Source: Circinella minor (Eukaryota; Mucoromycota; Mucoromycetes; Mucorales; Lichtheimiaceae). Taken from it: a stretch of 64,000 nt of DNA. Shown here piece after piece: positions 35,171-47,520 of the stretch. Made by a program: the position numbers and the translations under genes. Position 1 is the first letter of the stretch; each line of letters starts with the position of its first letter. The notes beneath the pieces are model-generated. The model was not told the origin of the DNA. It was given only the letters and a program-made list of their open reading frames with translations, and made no database searches. The stretch covers positions 186,001 to 250,000 of the forward strand of contig JAEPRB010000010.1 of assembly GCA_016758965.1 (NCBI GenBank), written 5' to 3'.

Positions 35171-38100
35171 ATGCTTTCAGGAACGGGATTATTGCTGGTC
35201 ATCGGCATAGTCTTTCATGTAATCTATTTATTTAGCATTTTCGATATTTACTTTAAATCACCTTTGGTTCATGGTATGACACCTCAAAAAAATCCCTTGG
35301 CACCACCAGCTGATCGTCTTGTCTTGTTTGTTGGTGAGTTCTTTTTCTATCATGATATGTATATATATAATTCGAATCGATCTTTAATAATTTTACATTT
35401 ATATAAATATTAGCTGATGGGCTTCGTGCAGACAAAATTGTTCAACAACAAGGACAAGATCGTGCAAAGTTTTTACGTCGAATTATGAAGGAAGAAGGTT
35501 CTTGGGGTGTTTCTCATACTCGCGTACCTACAGAATCTCGACCTGGTCACGTGGCGATTATTGCTGGATTTTATGAAGATGTTAGTGCTGTGACAACAGG
35601 TAAGTTAAATACGTCTGCTTAGGAAATAGGCGTCTGTTTTTTTTAATTGAGATAATAATAAAATTCATGTATCCTTTTTTTTTTGGCATACAGGTTGGAC
35701 AATGAATCCTGTCAATTTTGATTCTGTATTTAATCAATCTCGTCATACTTGGTCATTCGGTTCACCGGATATTCTTCCGATGTTTCAACATGGTGCAAGT
35801 GACCCTGACAGTGTTGAAACATTTATGTATCCACCTGAATATGAAGATTTTAGCGGAGGTTTGTTAATTTACTAAAATGGATGATGGGAGGTGTACTTTT
35901 TTTTTTGTAACTCACAAAACTGATAATTATAATATATATAAATTATAATTATTTTAGAGGGATCACATTTAGATACATGGGTATTTGATCATGTCAAAGA
36001 ATTATTTGAAAATGCTAAAAAAGATGAGAATCTGGATAATAAGCTTCGACAAAACAAGATTGTATTTTTCTTACATTTGCTTGGCTTGGATACAAACGGA
36101 CATGCATTCCGACCTCATTCTGATGAATATCACAATAATATTAAGTTGGTTGACCAAGGAATTGCAGAAATCACAACGATAATAGAAGAATTTTATGGAT
36201 ATGATGGAAAAACTAGTTATATTTTTACAGCAGATCATGGTATGAATAACAGAGGTGGTCATGGAGATGGTCATCCAGATAATACGCGTACACCATTAAT
36301 TGCTTGGGGAGCTGGTATTCGAGGACCACGAAAGACAGGTTTAGGTCACGACGATTTTTCGGCTGATTCAGATCTAATTGAATGGCAACGCGATGATGTA
36401 CGTCAGGCTGATATTGCACCACTCATGTCAACCCTTATTGGTACCGATCTTCCTGTGAATAATGTTGGTGAATTACCTGTTAGTTATTTAAAGGAAGATG
36501 AAAGATTTAAAGCGGAAGCAGCGTTTGCAAATGCAAGAGAAATTCTTGCTCAATACCAAGTGAAACATGGTAAGGATTATTTTCTTTCTTTTTTTTAACG
36601 GGTTTTCAAACAATCTTGTTTTTTGAGGAGAGGAAGCTAATAACTAATACTTAAATGTTTTTTTTTGCCCGGTTGAACTGGATGAATTATAGATGAAAAA
36701 GAACGGGATGAACTGTTTTTCCGACCATTTCAACCACTCTCGGGATTAAATAGTCCAGATACATTTGTAAAGGATATTCGCGACCGAATTGAAGCTGGTG
36801 AATATATCAAGGCAGAAATATTATCTCAGGAACTCATACAACTTTCGTTGCGTGGTCTTCGATACTTTCAAACATACGATTGGTTATTCCTTCGTGGTAT
36901 TATCACTGCTGGCTACGTTGGATGGTGTATGTACTGTCTCGTCTTTGTAATTAAATATTATTTATTAGCACGTCCTACTGAAAGACCTTTATCTAAGTCT
37001 GGTGTTTTGTTTGTATGTTTTTAATTTTATTACTCATTGAGGTGAAAGTGTATTTGAGTTCTACATTTCATTGACTTTATATTTTTTTTTCTGTTAGATT
37101 GATATATTATCAATTTCGGCGTTTATTACGTTGGGTAGTATGATTTGGATTCAGAAAATGCCTTTGATGTATTATGCATATAGTGCTTTCCCAGTCTATT
37201 TCTGGAATCAAATTATGCGTCATCGAAATACGCTTACTGCTGGTTTGCAACTATCAATTCAAAGGGGATGGAGCATGTTTATTCTTGGATTTATTGCTTT
37301 TATTCTTATTATGGAAGCATTAGTGAGTAACAGAAAAAGTGAAAATAATTATTATTTTTATCTCTATCAAGATTACTAACACGATTAATTCAAAAAAAAA
37401 GGTTTATAGTTTCTTTAAACGCGAAGTACTGTCTGCTTGTTTTGTACTTTTATCAATTTGGCCAATTGTTGCTTCAAAACGCATGCGTAATGAACATTTG
37501 AAGCTTTTAATGGCTTGGGTATGCTCTTGTATATGCACAAGTGTTTTTACATTGTTGCCTGTTGAAAAAGGAGAAGATATCAATCTTGTGTAAGTTGTTT
37601 CTTGTGGTACTTGTATATGTAATTTTCTATTCTCATCAGACCACTAACAAAGAAAACAGTGTATTAGGTGGTGTTGCTGGTATATCATTAGGGGCAGGTC
37701 TTGTATGGAATCTGATTTCGTCTTCTCGAATCAACCATCGATTAGCTACCCTCATGATAGTTCAGGTAATATTTTCGCTCAGCTTAATCACAGATATTAT
37801 AAACACATGAAAACTTACTCTTATTTTTTATTTAGTTAATTGCCATGTTGGTTAGTATAGTGCTGGTATATTCAACTTCAAAAAGTCTTGAACAAAGGAA
37901 TGGATTACCATTTATTAATCAAATCTCAAGTTGGGCTATTGTTGGTAAGCAACGAATTGAAAAAAAAAATTACATGTATGTTACTTTGCTTCATAGGTGT
38001 ACTAATAATAGCTTGTTAATTTCCTATATAGTGTTTTCAACCCTCTTGCCATTTGTGTATCGGGGCAAACCAACGGATGATTATTTGGCAAGATTATTGA

Positions 38101-38708
38101 CAATTTGTTTTGCATTTGGACCATTAATGGTCCTTCTCAGTCTTTCCTATGAAATATTATTTTATGTTTGCTTTTGTACCACTGTGCTACTTTGGTTGGA
38201 AGTTGAGCGTGAGATCTATCGAGGAGGTCGAGTTTCAGTCGTCCGATCTCTCATGGTGAGTGATGTACGGGCAGCCCTTTTCTTTTTGTTTTTCATCAAC
38301 GTCGCTTTCTTTGGTACTGGTAATGTGGCATCATTGAGTAGTTTCTCGTTGGCGAGTGTATACCGCCTTATCACTATTTTCAATCCATTCTCGATGGCTA
38401 CATTGTTGGTTATCAAGATTCTTGTTCCGTTCTTTGTGGTATCAGCTGTTCTCGGTGTGTTAAGTACAAGTCTTGATCTACAACCATTCAGTTTATTTTT
38501 GGCAGTGATGACAGTGACAGATGTCCAAACAATTAATTTCTTTTACTTTGTATCAGATTATGGAAGTTGGTTAGAGATTGGAACAAGTATCAGTCATTTT
38601 TGCATTGCTGAATTATTCATCATCTTTTCCATTATATTATTCTTGCTCTCTCGATTGTTGGTGGGTCATCTTGCCGTACCACGTTTGATCAAGGAAAAAT
38701 CCACATAG
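35171..38708 (+). CDS. MCD4: GPI ethanolamine phosphate transferase 1 (MCD4/PIG-N)
   Basis: This ER membrane enzyme adds phosphoethanolamine to the first mannose of GPI precursors, which supply cell-wall and surface proteins. Ten exons (35171-35333, 35414-35599, 35694-35858, 35958-36569, 36693-37012, 37098-37322, 37402-37587, 37640-37765, 37836-37944, 38032-38708) join to 922 residues, the usual size. A signal-anchor ([20 protein letters not shown]) is followed by the lumenal alkaline-phosphatase-like domain with [59 protein letters not shown] and [10 protein letters not shown]. The C-terminal half is a multi-pass PigN domain. The exon 7 donor that keeps the frame is GTGTAA at 37588; the stronger-looking GTAAGT two bases later would break the frame. 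Confidence 0.95.
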
Positions 38709-38850
38709 AAATTGATATTACCGTATATATTATTATTATTAATACTATTGTTTATATATTTACAAAATGATCCACATAACAACTTTATATTATTTTTCAT
38801 TATTTTTTTAAAACTATTATAAAACTATTTCATCTCAAAAAAAAAAAGAA

Positions 38851-39364
38851 TCATGCGTTTTTGACAAGTGCTTGGTCGTGACATGAAGCTAATAACATAT
38901 CCATTTGAAACTGGAGTGCATATGATTGGCTTAATAGTTGTTTTAATTGATCAGAAAGTTGGATTGATTCCTGCAAGAAATAAAAATAAAAGCGTATACA
39001 CAAAGTTCAATAAACACCGACTTTTATTTTTCCTAATAAAAAAAAGTATTGTATTATTTTTTACCTGACGTAATGCTCGTTGTTCTTCCAAAGCTTGATT
39101 TAACTCAGGGTTCAATTCATTTTCTCCTTCTTTTCGTCCTACTTTATCCTTATTATCTTGTAACCAGGTAGCTTGGCCTTTTAACTTTTCCAATAACGCG
39201 TCCAAATCTTTACGGAGCTTCTGAAGTTGCATCAAGTCAGGTTCTGCACGTAATGAATTACTCGATGCTTCAGTGATGGCACGTAATAAAGTAAGAGTAC
39301 TTTCCCAGATATTGCTTAAAGTATCAAGTGCATTATTTGATTCGTTATATACTTTTTCCTCCAT
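38851..39364 (-). CDS. Small coiled-coil protein, possible Mediator subunit (MED30-like)
   Basis: Exons 39065-39364 and 38851-38970 join in frame to 139 residues. The product is almost entirely helical: ALDTLSNIWESTLTLLRAIT, then LMQLQKLRKDLDALLEKLKG, and a C-terminal ALRQESIQLSDQLKQLL with QMDMLLA. The layout of three amphipathic helices with a final '.L...QL..LL...W/Q.DM.LA' pattern is like Mediator head subunits, MED30 in particular. The similarity is by pattern only; another small helical complex subunit is possible. The gene converges with MCD4 (stops about 140 bp apart) and is divergent from the methyltransferase gene, whose ATG is 195 bp away, implying a shared promoter region. Confidence 0.45.
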
Positions 39365-39559
39365 CTTATTTTTTTTGAATGAAGTGAAAAATGGTGGTGG
39401 GGGGTATACAGGGAAAAAAAGGCTATATACTATGTAAAGTCGGAACTGCAGGAGTAAAGCTAAACGTGGCTTGAGGCTACTTTTATTTAAAAAAATAAAA
39501 TAAAAGCCAGATGTCATGGTATTTTACATCAACGATATAGTTTACATGAAAAAATAATA

Positions 39560-40647
39560 ATGAATAAATTATTACGAAATTCAAAGTTATTGTCACCTCG
39601 TCGCTCTCTCTTTCCTTTTCCTTTTATTGTCACACGATGCCATTCCACCGATTTACTAGAGAATTCAATAAGCAATAAAGATAATCGACTACGGCTTTAT
39701 GAAGAAAAATACTCAGCAGATATGAGTACACCATTTTCGCCTAGTGTCAAAGCGGCTATGGACGATTTGGCAAAACAAACACGAGAACAGTTTGGCAACG
39801 CACATATGATGATACCTGAAACACAAGGGAAAATGTTACATCAATTGGTTCAGCTCTTTAGTGTCTCACGAATACTCGAAATTGGCACATTTACTGGGTT
39901 TTCGACGCTAGCGATGGCATCTGCGTTGAACGATAAAAACAATAAGTTGATTTCTTTAGAAAGGGATCCAAAACCACAAGCTCTTGCGAAAGAGTATATT
40001 AAACGATTGGGATTTGAAGACCGGGTGGATTTGCGTTTAGGATCAGCCATGGAAAGGTATTTTAAATGGTCGCACCTAATGACAACATTCTTGCATAATA
40101 ATCTAAACTCAAGCTACTACCTGTGTTGAAATTCTGACTCTTGACTCTTGACTGTTTTTAGTCTATCTACATTAGTAGAAGAAATGCCACAGAAACAATA
40201 TGACCTCATTTTTATTGGTAATATATTTTACTTAATCAAAAGATGGCTCCTTTAAAGTAATTATTTTAACCAACACAAATCATACTACTAGATGCTGATA
40301 AAAAAGGATATGTTCCATATTATGATTTTGTGATGGATAACAAACTTTTATCCGATCGTGGTATAATAATAGCAGATAATGGTTAGTTATTGAAATTAAA
40401 GTAGACCATAAGAAGGATACTATAATAATCCCAACTTTTTTTTTAAAAAATAGTTTTATTCTTTGGTCAAGTCCACCGGATAGCAGGTTATGAAGAGAAG
40501 AGTATTGATGAAGTATCAAAAAATATTCGAAAAAAAGCAAAATATGCTCATGAATTTAATCAGCATGTATTAAACGATACTAGAGTTCAGGTTATGGTGT
40601 TGCCTTTGTTTGATGGTGTATCAATTATCACCAAAAAACGTGTATAA
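39560..40647 (+). CDS. SAM-dependent O-methyltransferase, class I (CCoAOMT/COMT-like)
   Basis: Exons 39560-40056, 40162-40217, 40292-40381 and 40454-40647 join to 278 residues. The Rossmann core shows motif I ILEIGTFTGFSTLAMASAL, then LISLERDP, LRLGSAMER and the motif FIFIDADKKGYVPYYD-like segment (LIFIDADKKGYV in this protein), followed by GIIIADNVLFFGQV with the metal-binding D and N. The end VLPLFDGVSIITKKRV is family-typical. These enzymes methylate catechol-type or caffeoyl-CoA-like hydroxyls with Mg2+. The first 30 residues are Arg/Ser-rich with few acids (MNKLLRNSKLLSPRRS), suggesting a mitochondrial presequence. The substrate cannot be told. Confidence 0.92.
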
Positions 40648-41849
40648 TAAACTTATCATACAAATACATTTCCATTCGCGCATTGTTGGTTATTTATTTT
40701 ACTTTACCGTCAATTTACCTTGCATTATTCAATCACAACTACTTTTATATGGTGCAGAATATACAATCAGATGATTTATATTAAAGACTAAATTTTCTAT
40801 AATGCGATATCCCAGAAAACATATGGTCTTGGACTAACGTTACACAGTTGAGTGTTTTTAATTTCCAAAGCTTTCTAGTAAATCAGGGTTTTCTCCGTGT
40901 GAGATACGACATAGATCTGCGTAGTTATATACAATTTAGATAATAAATATGGCAATTTTTCTTTTTATATAATCTACTTCGAATAGGCGCTTGCAGGTTA
41001 TTCTTTGCCTATCATGACATATTTCTCCTTCAATGATACGAATAGTTAAATCGTAGGAGAGCACAATTTCATAACTAATATATGGTAGGCTTAGAAGTGA
41101 TGCTGAGCATGTTAGAGAACAACAACCATTTCAGCGACGCCAACAGCAGGAACAAAGAACGAATAATCAAGATCCCAGGAGTACTCGCCGTAGACTGTCT
41201 GTGAGATGTATACAAATTCCAACAACTGACCCTGACAACAAATGATAATAGTAGATAGATCTAGTACTGACAATAATGAAGCTTCTTTTAGCTCTACCAA
41301 AGATACTTAGATCATCTGTGTTATAATCTATATAAATCAATATTTTTATTACTACGTATGTGCATAAATAACGATAATAATAAACTCGCTATACAGTATT
41401 ACAGTTTCTATGCTACAAAATGCTATATTAGATACAATATACTGAGTAGTATTAGTATAAATTTATAATATGTTACTATTGTTTCTTCTCGATATATCTG
41501 ATGTATATCTTTGTGATTTTTTTTACTGTATTATCGGCATGTTCAATTAAGATGAACTTCTTTTATAATGTTATAGTATCCTCAATTTCTATCGAAGAGT
41601 AGAGTACAAAGCACTTGTTGGCAAAAAATAAAAAACCATGAAAAATAAACATAAAACTTTACGGGACGTGGAAAAGAATAGTATATAATAATAATAAATT
41701 GTAATAAATATATATAATAATAAGGGTAGGTAATTATCAATAATGTGGGGGATACTTTTTTAATGAATGTAGGTATCTTCTCTGTTTTCTAAGAAACATA
41801 CAAGTGGATGATAATCTAATCCTTTGTAGGCTAGTGTGCTCAAATATCT
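40648..41849. other. Intergenic, no gene confirmed
   Basis: AT-rich. A plus-strand stretch at about 41108-41230 reads REQQPFQRRQQQEQ-like charged residues without a start or introns I could define; it may be a remnant. The last 150 bases hold the 3' UTR of the minus-strand phosphotransferase. Confidence 0.4.
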
Positions 41850-43856
41850 TTAAAAGGTGCTGTAAGAGGAGCCACCATTTCGACCACCACTGCTTCCTGC
41901 ACCTTCTTCTTGAGATTGCAGTAAGGAGTCTTGTTCCTGAGCTTGTTCTATTGAACATATATTATCAATGTTTAAAAAAATAATATTTTTTTTCCAAATT
42001 CCATAATATCTATATACTCCTTCTATCCTATAATCCCGAGGGAAAAAATCATATAAAAACAAACCTGGTGATGTCGATGATGAAGGTACAGCTCGTTGAT
42101 CAGGTTGGCTGATCACAAGGCATCGAATTCCCAAGAAACGGCAAAATCCATCAATCACCATAGATGACCAAATACCATAAACAATTACGGAAATAATAAA
42201 GTAGATCCAGATAGCTAAATGTTCAGCTTGACCGGCAACAATACGTCTATAATTATTATAAAAAAATTTCTTATCAATAAAAGTGGATCAAGAAATTCGA
42301 GTCTAAAAATTAACTCTAGAATTATCTCGCCCCCAACATATGCAGTAACATACTTTCCAATAACAGATGGTAAAATACCAATAAGGAACGCCATTAACCA
42401 CAATGATCCAAGAATTCCAGTGAACGAGGGGAATGGTGATTTGGTTAAATGAGCCAAAATAATATTTGATGCCATCATACCGAACATGATTCCGACAGCA
42501 AGTGAAAAGAGAATATAATGATTTTGTTCAAAAATGATAGAATATGGTGACCACATCCAAAGTGACACGGCTCCAGTATAAAGAACAATCGGATACAAGA
42601 CGTTAACAAAGATAGTTAGACGACGTTTCACAGATTCGGAGCTGGTAGCAGTATAAATCGAGTGCATACTATATAGTAAAAAAAAAAAGATCAGAATTTT
42701 TTTTCTTGTCTTCCATCACAATACCAAAACCATATAATATAACGCAATGGCTTAAAACCTTAAACCGAAACAAAAAAAATCCCTGTTTTTTAATAAAATG
42801 TAACTTACCAGAAAGGTAAATGTGTAACCAAAAAGAAAAACACCATTCCCCATACAAAAACTTTTGAAAAATTCGTGCCTTCAGGCAAGTACTTTGCAAT
42901 ACCACTCGTCCAAGAAACATCACTTAAAAGAATGTGCCACGATGCCGCACCTAATATATTATTATTATAAAAGGATACATGACATCAACAATATTACGTG
43001 TATTTTGTTGTTGTTGTGTAAATGCATATGCATGTGTGTATACATGAGTTAGTAAATATTAACAAACAATGTTTTGTTTAGGATGACTTTTCTCGTATAT
43101 TTGTTTGTTTATCTGATAAAATGAAAATAGAGATGTGTAATTATACTTTACCATAGAACCCGGACCAAATAAACGCAAGACATGTCACAAGAATACCTTC
43201 TGTTGGACCATTTACAATACCCAAGTATAAAACACCTGTATAATATTCTTCGGCCGTTGACAAGTAAAATCCAATCACAGTGACAAGTAGTAAAATACCA
43301 GCATCACCACTATGACCCAGACCTAATGCAGCAGCTTGTAATAATGCGACAAAGGTACAGTTGATCGCGTCACATCCATGATCAAACAATTCACCCAATG
43401 GTGATGAAGTACCTGTTCGTCTTGCCTGCTTTCCATCCACATTATCCAAAGTACTATATAACCATAAACTTGCGGCAAAACAAAAATAGATCCATCGCGG
43501 TGTTTCATCCGTATATTGCAAGTCAGGAACATAAGTGAGGATAATGGCGACGCTGAACATCATCAAGACAAGTCCTGTTAAAGTAATAAGATTTGGTCTA
43601 TTATATATGATAAGTTGTCAATATTTCTTTTTATCAGTTTTTTATTTATTTATGAATACTGAAAAATGATCTATAACACGTACGCCATCCATCTTGGAAA
43701 GAAATTCACACAAGCGTTCCAGTAGTGTCTCAAAACATATTTTGTTAATAACGACTTGTCAGTTGCTGCATATTTGTAATAACGAAGATTCTCGAGTTGT
43801 TCCTGCTTTGGAAAATCAGGGTCAATGACCCAATTTCTTAATTTCCAGATGGACAT
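41850..43856 (-). CDS. Choline/ethanolamine phosphotransferase (CDP-alcohol type)
   Basis: This integral membrane enzyme of ER/Golgi transfers phosphocholine or phosphoethanolamine from CDP to diacylglycerol, the last Kennedy-pathway step. Exons 43684-43856, 43152-43597, 42809-42950, 42354-42668, 42065-42246 and 41850-41947 join to 451 residues. The catalytic motif D-x2-DG-x2-AR-x8-G-x3-D-x3-D is complete (DNVDGKQARR at 109-118, GELFDHGCD at 126-134). At least seven hydrophobic segments follow. The N-terminus has the family's LRYYKYAATDKSLLTKYVL region. The C-terminus ends in a Gln/Ser/Gly-rich tail. CPT1 and EPT1 cannot be told apart with confidence from sequence. Confidence 0.94.
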
Positions 43857-45526
43857 TAATAAAAATATTAAATTGAAGAAAAAGAAAGTGGAAAGAAAAG
43901 GTGGTCAAAGGAATAAAAAGGGAAAGAAAAGGAAAAGAAAAAAAAAGGGTTTAAGGTTTTTTTTTTTTTGCGTCTTTCTCGGGAAAAGCGGGTACAAAAA
44001 AAAAAAAAAAAAAACTTTGCATGCACTCACACCACCTCACCTCATCTCTTGCTTATATTTTTCTGAACAGCCACACATTCATATATGAATCCTCTATCTT
44101 TATTTATTTATTTATTTTTCCTATTATGACCAGATGAGCGAAGTATCAAATCATAAAGTGAATTACACCAAATGAGCATATCAAAATTACTTATCTCATT
44201 TTTAGATTTTTCTTTCTGCACGGCATCATATGTATGGTACGTATTTATAGTTTCGGTGGATGATCCTTGTTTGTAAACTTATATACAACGTTACCCAGTA
44301 GATGTACGATAATAGTCGAACTATAGTACGAATAAATATAAACTTTTATTATTGAGAAGAATCAAAAAGTTGTTGCCACCCAGATTTTCTTGAGTGGTTG
44401 GTGCATCTTATTTTTTAACTTAGTGTCACACAATTTCCAACCTGGTGATGAAAATAATTTCAACTTGGTGTGTGACGAAATTAGATTTTGGAATTTTCGC
44501 CCAGAATTTTCTTACAGGATTTTTGATTTGGTGGCTACTTTGTTTGTTATTCCTTTTTAATCCTTAGGGCACCACTATTATAAGAACGCTGTTACGTATT
44601 ATTGTTTCTTGGCAACGGATGAATTATTACAAGAAGACGGTGACTATCGTTGTTTGGCTTTTGATATGGTTGGTTTTCATTATCGTTGAGTTTGAGGTTG
44701 AGTCTAAAGAATGTAGAGGCTGGGTAGAAACATTGGCAGGTGTAAAGAACTAAAAACATTCATTAGTGTCAATAAGGCTTTTGTTGTTTGCAAAATAACA
44801 AATATTATAAATAGAACAAGGTTTTCTGTATACGAAGACTACCCTTCTTATTGCTCTCAACAAAATTGCCTTCCTCTACTGTCTACTCTCAGATATTCTC
44901 TACAATTTCCGATGCATCTTTATCTGCTTGGTTATGTTACGTAATAATTATAAAGCTCTTATTTTCGCAAAGAGAAAGTGTACAATGTACGATTTAGCTT
45001 AACTGTAATGTTAACGAATTCTTTTATTCTTCTTTTCTGCTTCTTAAAATACCTATATTCAATTGTTAGTCATTATCAACAAAAAGCTTCACTTTTCGAT
45101 TGTTAAATTACACCTTTAATTTTTGCCCATTTTGATTATCCAGAACATGTATAAAAAGAGATTGCCCCGGTGAAGGTCTACTATAAACTGTTGTCGGTTT
45201 ATTTTGTATTTTCACTCTGATTTATTATCGACTAATAAGTTTTAAAGTTGATCAAACTTACGTTGAAATTATATATTTTATTAAGGGCGAAATTAAATGA
45301 ACACACGCTGTTTTCAGCTTATTGCTCTCGCCAGTTCAAACAAAGCTCGGTACTGAAAAACCTGCTAGGCAGCAGGAAAAATGTGGGGGTGGAACGAAGG
45401 TAAATAGGGGATATAGAATTATAAAAGGAGACTAAGATAGGGAACTACTAAAATATAAATAAAGTAGGAAAAAGAGACATCTAGACTAGGGGGAGTGGAA
45501 ACATGGTAAATGAAAATGAAGCACTT

Positions 45527-45528
<2 letters not shown>
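43857..45528. other. Gene-poor stretch between phosphotransferase and LINE
   Basis: The first 150 bases are A/G-rich and are the likely promoter and leader of the minus-strand phosphotransferase. An A run lies at 43997-44013. No gene or transposon frame is recognised in 44100-45528. Confidence 0.45.
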
Positions 45529-45559
<31 letters not shown>

Positions 45560-46820
45560 TTTTTATGAATTTATGGATGATGCAGAAGATGTGGTTGGTG
45601 GTTCTATCCATTGAAGTAATGGCTGACCAAAGTTATTTATTGGTGGTGATGGTGTAGTATATTGTTCGGGTCTGCAAGTACGATGTAGTTGATGGAGGAT
45701 GAAACACAGTTTTGGCCAAACAATTTTGAGGTATAACCGTTTGTTGAATGATGCGGGAGGTGATTTTGGGAGTCGATTGAGGACATAGGAGATTGGGTCG
45801 TTGATAGTGGTTGAAATAGACAAAAAGGTGTGTACGTGGTGGCAAGAGAGTAGATGTTGTTTTGATAGTCTGGTGGTTTGGTGACAATTAGGACAGGATT
45901 GTTGATGGTGATTGTTGATCCAGCCAAGTCTATAAAAGATGCACAGAATACGTTCCTGGGGTGTCATGGGCAACCAGAGAATTGGATCAATTCCCAGTTG
46001 CTTTCGGCACTGATTTAAAAGTTTACTGTTTTTGCGTTGGCAACGTTGTGTATATGTTGTTTTAAGATGTTGTTTAGTTGCATTTTTAATATCTTTTGTG
46101 GTTATTGTTGCAATACTATCTTCTGTTGTTGTTGTTGCTGTGATTGATTTCCAAATAGTATTGTTTCGAACAAATGTATTCCAAGCACGAAGTCCTTTGG
46201 TTTGTCTGGCACGTGGAAGTAAAATCGGAAATAAGGCGTCATCTGACATATTATATGAACGAAGTATGAATTTGGCTTGTAGTGTAGTAACACGATCAGT
46301 CATATATTCAAGATTTGCAAGGTGATGTATAACAGCCATGGATTGATTAGTCTTGGTACCATATATTTTTTGGAGGCAAGTGTTTTGTGATTCTTGAAGT
46401 ATTTTGCAATCTTCGTGAGTGAATTTAGTGATAGCAAGGCCATACTCCATTTTGGGTCTGATGAACTGGCGGTAAAGCCTGGTACTGAGCAATTTACCAA
46501 GACATCTTGCCCTGACACCAATTGAGGCCAATATATTCATTGCTGATACCGTTGCAGTTGTATTATGATCAATTAAAGCAGCGTTATTGATACAGCCGTG
46601 TTGATTAAAAGGTACACCTAGATACGTAAATGTTGTTGCTCGTTGTATGTTGATCTGGTAGAGTTGTGGTAGTTGAGTTGGTAATGGGTCAGTTGCCGAC
46701 ATATATATACATTTATTAGGGTTCCATTGATAACCTAATTCTTTGCTATGATCCTCGCATGCTTGTAATAATAATGGTATCGTATCCCAAGTACCGATAA
46801 GTGCCACATGATCAAACTTA
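45529..46820 (-). mobile_element. 5'-truncated non-LTR retrotransposon (LINE) copy
   Basis: A minus-strand frame (45563-46858; the transposon part is about 415 residues) encodes the C-terminal part of a LINE reverse transcriptase. It starts at the end of the palm (FDHVALIG, in the place of the usual F/YADDxALIG), then TTFTYLGVPFNQHG, RLYRQFIRPKMEYGLAI and a C-terminal zinc-knuckle-like CPNCHQTTRLSKQHLLSCHH. The stop codon is followed within a few bases by a 30-nt poly(A) tail on that strand (T run at 45529-45558), the hallmark of target-primed reverse transcription. The 5' part, with the endonuclease, is missing. The frame is otherwise intact, so insertion is probably recent. No target duplication was identified. 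Confidence 0.85.
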
Positions 46821-47181
46821 CAGTTGAACCCCGTTTTTTGCACTCCCGCTTTTTGCACACCCCCGCTTTTTGCACGCCTCTCGGCTTAAATCCCACTTTT
46901 TACTTAATAAAATTGCACAACCCCCGCTTTTTGCACTTTGCACACCTTCAGAAGGACTGTGCAAAATCCCACTTGTATCTATACTTATGCTGAGATGAAA
47001 TAAGACCAGTAATATTGGACCATTCTTATAGTTTTTATAGTCAGCAACTTTGCACATCCATCAATATACTAATAATAGCTGCCAGGTTAACGGCTATTCT
47101 ATTTTCCTTCCTTTTTCTGCCCCCGATTTTTGCACACCTCTCGGCCTAAATCCCACCTGTGCAAAAAGCGGGGTTCGACTG
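46821..47181. mobile_element. Pogo/Tigger-like MITE at the 5' edge of the LINE copy
   Basis: The left end CAGTTGAACCCCGTTTTTTG and the reverse complement of the right end, CAGTCGAACCCCGCTTTTTG, are near-perfect inverted repeats, flanked by TA on each side (46819-46820 and 47182-47183). CCCGCTTTTTGCAC repeats several times inside, and a segment reading CACACCTCTCGGCCTAAATCCCAC recurs near both ends. The 361-bp element has no coding capacity. It abuts or interrupts the retrotransposon frame, adding about 13 foreign codons to the frame's start. Confidence 0.85.
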
Positions 47182-47520
47182 TATGTCTTAACCTGTTTAC
47201 AATTGAAACCATCTATCTAGTTGATATTTTCAGAAAAAAGTGGTTCTTAGTTTAGATAGCAAATATACAATTCTTTTAGTGATACAATCACATAAAACAT
47301 TCATTCTCAAAATCCAGCTTAAGGAGTGTCACTAAAAAAGGTGTACTTTTAAAAGAGCGACATGACAAACAATAATTTGTAGCAGAGTCTTATCAGGAAG
47401 AGGCAGCTGTTGAGCTTGACAACAAAAAGAAAAAGTAATATTTATGATTCCACTACTTACGATCAATAAAATGACAATCGTTTTCTAATGACATCAAATT
47501 CATATTATTCTACAGATACG
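47182..47520. other. Spacer between MITE and MULE pseudogene
   Basis: No feature is recognised. If the LINE copy extended beyond the MITE, its sequence should resume here on the minus strand; I see no continuation of a reverse-transcriptase frame. Confidence 0.4.

Noticed and set aside
44371..44545. Possible inverted repeat around TTGTTGCCACCCAG and GGTGGCTACTTTG
   Set aside because: The match is too short and imperfect, and no target duplication is visible.
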